Part shown: positions 7,894 to 12,789 of the stretch, piece after piece | Position numbering within the stretch: position 1 is the first letter of the stretch | Layout: the number at the start of each line of letters is the position of its first letter | Source of the DNA: Bacilli bacterium | GTDB taxonomy: Bacteria > Bacillota_I > Bacilli_A > ML615J-28 > CAG-698 | Assembly: GCA_023228385.1 (NCBI GenBank) | Contig: JALOBF010000032.1 | Coordinates: forward strand, 1-12,789 | Direction of reading: 5' to 3' | DNA length: 12,789 nucleotides | Made by a program: the position numbers and the translations under genes | The notes under the pieces: model-generated | Databases searched by the model: none | What the model saw: only the letters and a program-made list of their open reading frames with translations | What the model was told of the DNA's origin: nothing

Positions 7894-8970
7894 CTATCTT
7901 AAATTTTTAAACTTTTCAGTAAATTCAATTGCTTCTTCGATATTTTTAACCGGTAAAGTGATCGAAAAATTACCTTTTTTTAATTTATAAAAATTGTTTT
8001 TAATTTCGGTAAAATGTTCACAATCAATTGCCAGGCAAACACCGTTGGCGTCATCCACCAATTGCTCAATATGCTCAATCGGTTTTGGGGCATTGGGATC
8101 GGTTGCCAGCCATAAATTTGCCACATTATTTAAACTGCATATTTCTTTTACTAAGTACATGGCGCGCGAATGAGTATGCAGATGCCCTACCCCAAAATGA
8201 TCAATAACTTTTTGCGTGTGCGGGCGGCAAAATTCACGATATAGTGTTCCGGAAATCATACAGGCGATATCTTCGGACATATTAATAATGCCTTTTGTAT
8301 AAAATAAACCGTATTTTGAATCTCTTAAATATTTATCTGCTAAATCGTAAATGTCGTCCGCAAACTTTATCGTGGCATCAGCACAATAATTAAGCAGTTC
8401 ATGCAGTTCATCCGGATTGTCATAAAAATCATAATATAGTTCCTCTCCTCTTAAGGCTCCGGCCAAATCAAGCGGGGAAAAGAACCCGCGAATAAAAGGT
8501 ATGCCGCTTCCGGCTGATATTTTAAGCATTTCCTCACAAATAACGAGAAATCTTTGATACCATTTACTGGTTCCAAGGGGAGGAAGATGCTTCCAATCAT
8601 CAACTTCCTTTAAACTTGGTTGGGACCAACTTGTATCCTGCCGAAAATCTATCTCACCGGTAACAAACGCCGAATAATCGCCGATACCCAAAGCCGGAGA
8701 AATCGTGGGAAGCATATTATCGTCAACCAGCCTTCTTTTACAATAAGAATTGTGTAATAAGATACATAAATCCTCCGCATATCGGGTAATGTCAGTATCA
8801 TAGTTATATTTTCTTAAATCAAAGGTTGAATAAAAATCAACATCGGAAGGCGGTAATGCCCGAAAAGTTACATTTCCGCCTTGACGATTAAGCGCATCAT
8901 AATATAGTCTTTCAAGCATATTAACGGTTTCAGCCAGATTCGGTTTATACCATTCTAATTTATTAAACAT
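7894..8970 (-). CDS. UroD-family methyltransferase-like protein with H-x-H motif
   Basis: This protein of about 358 residues has the uroporphyrinogen decarboxylase fold. Support comes from FFSPLDLAGALRG (163-175), the helix YDNPDELHELLNY (183-195), FYTKGIINMSEDIACMIS (223-240, the position of the usual aspartate/glutamate-rich metal and substrate region) and YREFCRPHTQKVIDHFG (244-260). HLHTHSR at 263-269 occupies the place of the usual zinc-binding H-x-C, giving H265-x-H267. A cysteine pair, C312 and C317, lies further on. It follows the corrinoid protein gene with an 8-base overlap and so is its likely partner; it may be the substrate-specific methyltransferase. Three ATGs in a row lie at 8976, 8973 and 8970. 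AGCAGG upstream gives the usual spacing for 8970 or 8973, so I used 8970. A longer reading from 9063 would only translate part of the corrinoid gene out of frame. Family is confident, reaction is inferred. Confidence 0.85.
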   Translation of the reverse strand: MFNKLEWYKPNLAETVNMLERLYYDALNRQGGNVTFRALPPSDVDFYSTFDLRKYNYDTDITRYAEDLCILLHNSYCKRRLVDDNMLPTISPALGIGDYSAFVTGEIDFRQDTSWSQPSLKEVDDWKHLPPLGTSKWYQRFLVICEEMLKISAGSGIPFIRGFFSPLDLAGALRGEELYYDFYDNPDELHELLNYCADATIKFADDIYDLADKYLRDSKYGLFYTKGIINMSEDIACMISGTLYREFCRPHTQKVIDHFGVGHLHTHSRAMYLVKEICSLNNVANLWLATDPNAPKPIEHIEQLVDDANGVCLAIDCEHFTEIKNNFYKLKKGNFSITLPVKNIEEAIEFTEKFKNLR

Positions 8971-9613
8971 CATCATCAACCTGCTTAGTAAGCATTTGCA
9001 CCGCCGTCTCCGCTGCACTGGCGGCATCGGGACTGAAAGCATCGGCTTTAATCTCCTTGGCAAATGCTTCGGTTACCGGTGCTCCTCCCACCATAATTTT
9101 CACTTTATCGCGTAAGCCGGCTTTTTCAATATTTTCAATAATTACTTTTTGTTCAATCATGGTTGTTGTCAGTAATGCCGATAAGCATACTAAATCGGGA
9201 TTATGTTCTTTAATTGCCGCAATTATCTCATCGGAATCAACATCAACCCCCAAATCAATGCAATCGATAGCCTGACCTTCGAGCATCATTTTAACTAAAT
9301 TTTTCCCGATATCATGGAGATCACCTTTGACCGTACAGATGATAGCCCTACCGATCGGCCTGATGCCGGTTTGAACAAGAATCGGTCTTAAGATTTCCAA
9401 TCCGGCATTCATGGCGCGGGCCGCCACCAGGACTTCAGGAACAAACACTTCGTTATTTTTAAATTTACCGCCGATAACATTCATCCCATGGATTAATCCA
9501 CAATTTAAAATATATTGTGGTGAAACACCGCTATCAAGAGCCGCTTGAACCTGCATTTTAACCTCTTTTGCTTTCCCTCTTTGAAGCGATAAAGAAATAT
9601 TTTCCAAAATCAT
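8963..9613 (-). CDS. Corrinoid (B12-binding) methyltransferase protein, MtbC/MtmC/MtaC-like
   Basis: This 216-residue protein carries the cobalamin cofactor that shuttles the methyl group. Residues 1-85 form the helical cap domain (B12-binding 2 type, with VPEVLVAARAMNAGLEIL at 58-75). Residues 88-212 form the Rossmann-like B12 domain, with GDLHDIGKNLV at 97-107. This contains the D98-x-H100-x-x-G103 motif, whose histidine is the lower cobalt ligand. SALLTTTM (145-152) and VGGAPV (175-180) complete the B12-binding signature. Length matches stand-alone corrinoid proteins of methylamine, methanol and aryl-methyl-ether systems. It is the first gene after the intergenic gap and so probably the first gene of the operon. 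The start ATG 9613 has GAGGTG about 7 bases upstream. Partners are expected to be the UroD-family proteins in this operon and the activator encoded at 11089-12561. Which methylated compound feeds it is not determined by its own sequence. Confidence 0.95.
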   Translation of the reverse strand: MILENISLSLQRGKAKEVKMQVQAALDSGVSPQYILNCGLIHGMNVIGGKFKNNEVFVPEVLVAARAMNAGLEILRPILVQTGIRPIGRAIICTVKGDLHDIGKNLVKMMLEGQAIDCIDLGVDVDSDEIIAAIKEHNPDLVCLSALLTTTMIEQKVIIENIEKAGLRDKVKIMVGGAPVTEAFAKEIKADAFSPDAASAAETAVQMLTKQVDDDV

Positions 9614-9637
9614 GACACCACCTCTATTTTACTTTCA

Positions 9638-9671
9638 ATTTCATTATACATGAAATCGCTTTTATTTTTAA
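9638..9671 (-). promoter_or_regulatory. Likely promoter and operator-like inverted repeat ahead of the corrinoid operon
   Basis: On the minus strand a perfect TATAAT lies at 9648-9643. A weak -35-like TTAAAA (9671-9666) is 17 bases upstream. Transcription would start near 9636, leaving a leader of about 23 bases with the GAGGTG ribosome binding site. Overlapping the -10 is an inverted repeat with 7-base arms, ATTTCAT-N5-ATGAAAT (9638-9656), a possible repressor site. The rest of the 9614-9736 gap is AT-rich with no clear further signal. The promoter is plausible; the operator role is a guess. Confidence 0.5.
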
Positions 9672-9736
9672 TTGATTATCTTGCTATAAAATAGTAATTT
9701 ATTGTTATTATTCAATTTTTATCAATATAAAGCCAG

Positions 9737-9760
9737 AAAACTAGGGTTTCCCCTAGTTTT
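9737..9760 (-). terminator. Intrinsic terminator after the PocR-AraC regulator gene
   Basis: Read on the minus strand, a perfect 10-bp stem, AAAACTAGGG / CCCTAGTTTT, closes on a GAAA tetraloop and ends in a run of four U. It begins 5 bases after the TAA stop of the regulator gene. It separates the activator-regulator transcript from the corrinoid operon. Because the stem has A-runs on one side and T-runs on the other, it could also act on the plus strand, but no plus-strand gene is seen. Confidence 0.85.
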
Positions 9761-9765
9761 ATCCT

Positions 9766-11070
9766 TTAATTATATATTTTCATATAACTTGTCGGCGTTA
9801 CACCAAAATATTTCTTAAAAATTTTAGTGAAATAACTTGCATCGTTAATTCCGACTTCTTCGGCAATTTCTTGAACCGTTTTGCCGGTTGTTTTAATTAA
9901 GGTTAAACTTTTATCCATTCTGATTTTATTTACATAGTCAGAAAAAGTCATATTAAGTTCTTCTCTGAATAAATGACTTAAATAATAATTACTGACAAAA
10001 ACATTGCGCGCAACCGTTTCAAGACTAACGTCTTTATCAAAATTTTCTTTAATATAATTAATGGCATTGATTAAATGTTGATTGGTTTGTTTTTGACCGC
10101 GGTTTTCATAAATAACTCTCATTATTTTTTCCATGATTTCCGAGGTGAAAAGGCATAATTCTTCAAAACTAATCTTCTCTGATAAGATTTTAGAGTATTC
10201 GATAACAATCTTAGACATTTCTAAAAGCGGAACGCCCCCATCAACCCCGGCTCTGATTAAAATTGCACTTAACTCAAATAGTTTAGCTTTAATAATATCT
10301 TCATTGCCTGATGAGTAGGAAAATATTTCACAGAGCAAATCGTTTAAGATTCTTTTGGCATTGTTCATGTTTGCCGTTTGAATCGATGCAATTAATTCCC
10401 TTTCCATTTCGATTGGAAACCGTCTTAATTTGGCTTTTCGCTCCAGGGCTGCCAAACTGGCAAGGTTTTGTTTTTTATCATGAAGTAATTCCGATATTTC
10501 TTTTTGTTGTTTGGATATCTTTAAACGTTGCCCTAAAAACTTACTTTCTTCCTTACACATATAATCAACAATAAAGCTGAGCATTTGAGCAGCACTGGTC
10601 ATGCTCTCGCAAGATAATTGTTTAGTGTTATCCAAAAACTTTTGCAAGTCGATTTCACTTAATTCCATTTTGACCGCCCAGTTTTCAAGTTCTTCCAAAA
10701 ATAAATCATCAACATCCCAAAGCAATACCGGACCACAAGAAAGGCTTCCGATTAATTGTTCATCAAATAGAATCGGGGCAGAGCATTTAATCATACATCC
10801 GCATTTAAAAATATAGGGTTCTCCCAATTCAGCTGCCTTTTTACCCGAATAAGCCATATTATGATTACAGGCCGCCGCTTTTTCGTTTTCTTTCATATAT
10901 TCGCAGATATTCTTTTGGGGTAATAGGCGATTGCAAAATAATTCGTTTCCTTCCACATCATGTAATGATACATCGACACCGGTAAGGATGGAGAAATGTT
11001 TAAATAATTGCTTTAATTCCTTGAAATTCAATACTTCTTCTAATTTTTTATCAGATATTTTTACAATCAA
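9766..11070 (-). CDS. AraC-family transcription regulator with PocR sensory domain
   Basis: This 434-residue regulator has a PocR-type ligand-binding domain at about residues 12-175, shown by FSILTGVDVSLHDVEGNELF, AACNHNMAYSGKKAAELGEPYIFKCGC and the following IKCSAPILFDEQLIGSLSCGP. Cysteines at 68, 90, 92 and 96 suggest metal or cofactor binding. A helical linker (about 180-325) leads to a double helix-turn-helix AraC domain at 333-432, with LETVARNVFVSNYYLSHLFRE and the closing VQEIAEEVGINDASYFTKIFKKYFG. The start is TTG 11070: GGAGGTG lies 5 bases before it and no in-frame ATG occurs before about residue 59. It is 18 bases downstream of the activator gene and is followed by a terminator. 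It probably activates the neighbouring corrinoid operon from the gap at 9614-9736; its ligand may be the methylated substrate or its product, which is inference. Confidence 0.92.
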   Translation of the reverse strand: MIVKISDKKLEEVLNFKELKQLFKHFSILTGVDVSLHDVEGNELFCNRLLPQKNICEYMKENEKAAACNHNMAYSGKKAAELGEPYIFKCGCMIKCSAPILFDEQLIGSLSCGPVLLWDVDDLFLEELENWAVKMELSEIDLQKFLDNTKQLSCESMTSAAQMLSFIVDYMCKEESKFLGQRLKISKQQKEISELLHDKKQNLASLAALERKAKLRRFPIEMERELIASIQTANMNNAKRILNDLLCEIFSYSSGNEDIIKAKLFELSAILIRAGVDGGVPLLEMSKIVIEYSKILSEKISFEELCLFTSEIMEKIMRVIYENRGQKQTNQHLINAINYIKENFDKDVSLETVARNVFVSNYYLSHLFREELNMTFSDYVNKIRMDKSLTLIKTTGKTVQEIAEEVGINDASYFTKIFKKYFGVTPTSYMKIYN

Positions 11071-11075
11071 TCTAG

Positions 11076-11082
11076 CACCTCC
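11076..11082 (-). promoter_or_regulatory. Strong ribosome binding site that fixes a TTG start
   Basis: GGAGGTG on the minus strand, a full match to the anti-Shine-Dalgarno core, stands 5 bases before TTG 11070. It decides the non-ATG start of the PocR-AraC regulator and lies entirely in the 18-base gap after the activator gene. Confidence 0.8.
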
Positions 11083-11088
11083 GATTAA

Positions 11089-12561
11089 TTATTCAAATAA
11101 CATATTGTTAATAAAATGTTCTGTAAATCGAGGATTATTAGATAATTCTATCACCGAAACGCGCGTGGCGATTTCATCGCATTGGGTGCGGTAATCATCA
11201 TTCAATAATGCCATCTTAGCGCCAAGACCGCTGGTATTTCCCACCGAAATAATTTTTTCTTTGGTTTTTTTAGGCAGAAGACCAATATTGACAGCGCTGT
11301 TTCGATTTATATAAAAACCAAACCCCCCGGCTAAATATATTTGATCGATATCCTCGGCTTTAAGTTCAGCAATTTCTAAGAGCACCTGAATCCCGGAAGC
11401 AATGGCGCTTTTCGCCAATTGAAATTCCCGAATATCTTTTTGCGATATATAGATTTTATCGGTTATATATAATCTTCCGTCATATAAGTTTTCTATCAAA
11501 TTACTGTTTGATCGATAGTCAAAAGTTCCGGTTTCATCAATTAAACCTTCTGATACCAATAAAGAAACGATATCAACTAACCCGCTGCCGCAAATTCCCA
11601 TCGCTTTTTGATTGTTAATGGTACTGATTCTTAATTCATTATCTGCTAATTCCACTTTTGAAATGGCACCGGGTATTCCCCCGGTTCCCCATTCGATTCT
11701 CGCTCCTTCAAACGCAGGACCGGCAGCCGTTGAAGTTCCATATATCCCTTTTTTTGTTTTTATAATGATTTCGCCGTTGGTACCGATATCGATAAAAATT
11801 ATATTCTTTGTTTGTTCTTCTATGTTACAGGCTAAAATACCGGCAACAATATCACCGCCAAGATAAGCACTGATTGCCGGAAGCAAAACAATCCGTTTGG
11901 CATCAAGATTTATTATCGGTCCGCTTATTTCAAGACGCTTTAAAAAAACCGGAGTAAAGGGGGCGGTCCCAAGTGATGTGGGGTCGGTATGGGCCAGAAT
12001 ATGAAGCATTGTAGTATTGGCGGCAACCACAATTTCTTCAATGTCGTTTATTGCATGCTTTAGTTTAAAATTATGAATAATCTCATTTATCTGCTTAACT
12101 ATCAAGGAAAAAAGAGTATCTAAATGGCCTTCACTGCACTTTTTAATTCTGGTAATAACATCAGTGCCATATGAAGTTTGAGCATTCAATACGGAAATAT
12201 TATCAATAACCCAGCCGTTTTTCAAATCCATTAAATACAAAGCAATTGTAGTGGTACCGAGATCAACCGCTATTCCATAACCATATTTACGCTTAATCTC
12301 ATAACTTCTCTTTAAACTGTTTAACAGTCCGTCACTTTCGCCATTAGGTAATTCAACTCTAATATCCTGGGTTACAACCGTCTGACAAGCCAGTAAATAT
12401 TCATGATTACACTGTACTTTGCATTTCATACAGGTACCATGACCACCGCAATCTGCCGTTATTAAATACCCATTTTTACTGAGAACATCTAATAAATTAG
12501 CGCCGCTCTTAACGGATACTTCTTTTGTTTGATGATTACTAATAATTGTAACTTTATGCAT
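11089..12561 (-). CDS. Reductive activator of corrinoid proteins: [2Fe-2S] ferredoxin plus ASKHA (DUF4445) domain
   Basis: This 490-residue protein is of the RACE group (reductive activators of corrinoid enzymes, like AcsV and activators of O-demethylases). They use ATP to reduce inactive Co(II) to Co(I). Residues 1-70 form a plant-type [2Fe-2S] ferredoxin with ligands C38, C44, C47 and C59 (C-x5-C-x2-C). From about 95 comes an ASKHA ATPase fold: AVDLGTTTIALYL (98-110) is phosphate loop 1, IFIDIGTNGEI (255-265) loop 2, GICGSGLVDIVSLL (322-335) and LAGGFG (410-415) the adenosine part. The linker between ferredoxin and ASKHA is short, so the protein is smaller than most RACE proteins, which as I recall run to 550-650 residues; it is still complete in its key motifs. 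ATG 12561 has GAGGT about 6 bases upstream. It is 8 bases after the DUF2284 gene. Its natural target is the corrinoid protein at 8963-9613. Confidence 0.92.
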   Translation of the reverse strand: MHKVTIISNHQTKEVSVKSGANLLDVLSKNGYLITADCGGHGTCMKCKVQCNHEYLLACQTVVTQDIRVELPNGESDGLLNSLKRSYEIKRKYGYGIAVDLGTTTIALYLMDLKNGWVIDNISVLNAQTSYGTDVITRIKKCSEGHLDTLFSLIVKQINEIIHNFKLKHAINDIEEIVVAANTTMLHILAHTDPTSLGTAPFTPVFLKRLEISGPIINLDAKRIVLLPAISAYLGGDIVAGILACNIEEQTKNIIFIDIGTNGEIIIKTKKGIYGTSTAAGPAFEGARIEWGTGGIPGAISKVELADNELRISTINNQKAMGICGSGLVDIVSLLVSEGLIDETGTFDYRSNSNLIENLYDGRLYITDKIYISQKDIREFQLAKSAIASGIQVLLEIAELKAEDIDQIYLAGGFGFYINRNSAVNIGLLPKKTKEKIISVGNTSGLGAKMALLNDDYRTQCDEIATRVSVIELSNNPRFTEHFINNMLFE

Positions 12562-12569
12562 AGATACCT

Positions 12570-12789
12570 CTAGTTATAAAATATTGCCGCAAAATAAGTA
12601 ACCGTATTAGGACCGTTATAATACTTTATATCGCATGATTTTGCCAATTCCAAAACATTGATACCTAAAGCTTCTAAAGAGGGGATAGCAATATCAGGAA
12701 AACGACAAGGCAAGGCGGGATAAGTACACTCTTTACAAATAGTGCAGGCTCCCGGACCAAGGGTCATATAATCACAGCCTTTTAAAATT
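12570..12789 (-). CDS. DUF2284 predicted metal-binding protein, C-terminal part, cut by window edge
   Basis: The reading frame is open to the right edge; 72 residues are visible and the gene begins outside the window. The visible part contains GPGACTICKECTYPALPCRFP, a C-x2-C-x2-C-x6-C cluster fitting an iron-sulfur or other metal site, then PSLEALGINVLELAKS and a C-terminal strand ending YFAAIFYN. This is the standard ending of DUF2284 proteins, which I recall as frequent companions of corrinoid methyltransferase genes. An ATG at 12767 is internal to the domain: the frame continues upstream of it with ILKGCDY. It is 8 bases before the activator gene and probably in the same operon. Its biochemical role is not known; electron delivery or metal insertion for the corrinoid system is a guess. 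Confidence 0.85.
   Translation of the reverse strand, partial: ILKGCDYMTLGPGACTICKECTYPALPCRFPDIAIPSLEALGINVLELAKSCDIKYYNGPNTVTYFAAIFYN

Noticed and set aside
8977..9063. Upstream extension of the methyltransferase gene to a start at 9063
   Set aside because: The extra residues are an arginine- and proline-rich out-of-frame reading of the corrinoid gene; the ribosome binding site and the family's N-terminus support a start at 8970-8976.
9614..9736. A riboswitch (for example cobalamin) in the intergenic gap
   Set aside because: The gap is short and AT-rich, the likely leader is only about 23 bases, and no B12-box or strong extended fold was seen.
9057..11866. Plus-strand open frames at 9057-9275, 10133-10318, 10311-10574, 10601-10816, 10931-11194 and 11612-11866
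   Set aside because: They lie antisense to well-supported genes, show no family motifs and lack ribosome binding sites that I could see; they are by-products of minus-strand codon use.
11089..12561. Acetyl-CoA pathway (AcsV) as part of a CODH/ACS cluster
   Set aside because: The protein belongs to the same activator group, but no acsA-E, CODH or tetrahydrofolate genes are seen in the window; the nearby partner is a methyltransferase corrinoid protein.
12570..12767. A complete 65-residue small protein starting at ATG 12767
   Set aside because: The frame stays open to the window edge and the DUF2284 domain continues upstream of that ATG, so this is the tail of a longer gene.

Overview
This 12.8 kb window is AT-rich, and every gene I can support lies on the minus strand, so transcription runs from right to left. 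The genes are tightly packed, with gaps of about 8 to 30 bases and short overlaps. The content suggests a strictly anaerobic, Gram-positive-type bacterium: corrinoid methyltransferases with an iron-sulfur reductive activator, a solute-binding domain tethered to the membrane by fusion to a permease, an exported lipoprotein with an InlB/Listeria-Bacteroides-type repeat, and strong GGAGG-like ribosome binding sites. An uncultured Bacilli or Mollicutes-related lineage (Izemoplasma, Acholeplasma or Erysipelotrichia-like) is my best guess. That guess rests on gene style, not on a marker gene.

Right block (about 9737-12789): the C-terminal end of a DUF2284 cysteine-rich metal-binding protein, cut by the window edge; a [2Fe-2S] plus ASKHA (DUF4445) reductive activator of corrinoid proteins; and an AraC-family regulator with a PocR sensory domain, which starts at TTG behind a strong ribosome binding site. 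This block ends at a 10-bp GAAA-tetraloop hairpin with a U-run (9737-9760), a convincing intrinsic terminator.

Middle and left block (1-9613), probably one operon: a TATAAT promoter and an overlapping inverted repeat lie in the only sizeable intergenic gap (9614-9765). Then come a B12-binding corrinoid protein, a UroD-family methyltransferase with an unusual H-x-H motif, a MalE-MalF fusion, a MalG permease, a cytoplasmic GH13 neopullulanase/cyclomaltodextrinase-type amylase, a lipoprotein with three near-identical 114-residue repeats, a second UroD-family methyltransferase with an H-x-C motif, and the start of a third UroD-family protein cut off by the left edge.

Taken together, a complete alpha-glucan or maltooligosaccharide capture, import and hydrolysis module sits inside a corrinoid methyl-transfer module, on what looks like one transcript. 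The most interesting reading, which is inference, is a locus for a methylated substrate. The repeat lipoprotein and the tethered binding protein would capture a methylated or methyl-capped oligosaccharide, the GH13 enzyme would cut it in the cytoplasm, and the UroD proteins would move the methyl group onto the corrinoid protein. The activator would keep that cobalt reduced, and the PocR-AraC protein would sense the substrate. No ABC ATPase and no recognised tetrahydrofolate-specific methyltransferase are in the window. The first may be a shared MsmX-type ATPase encoded elsewhere; the second may be elsewhere or be one of the UroD paralogues.
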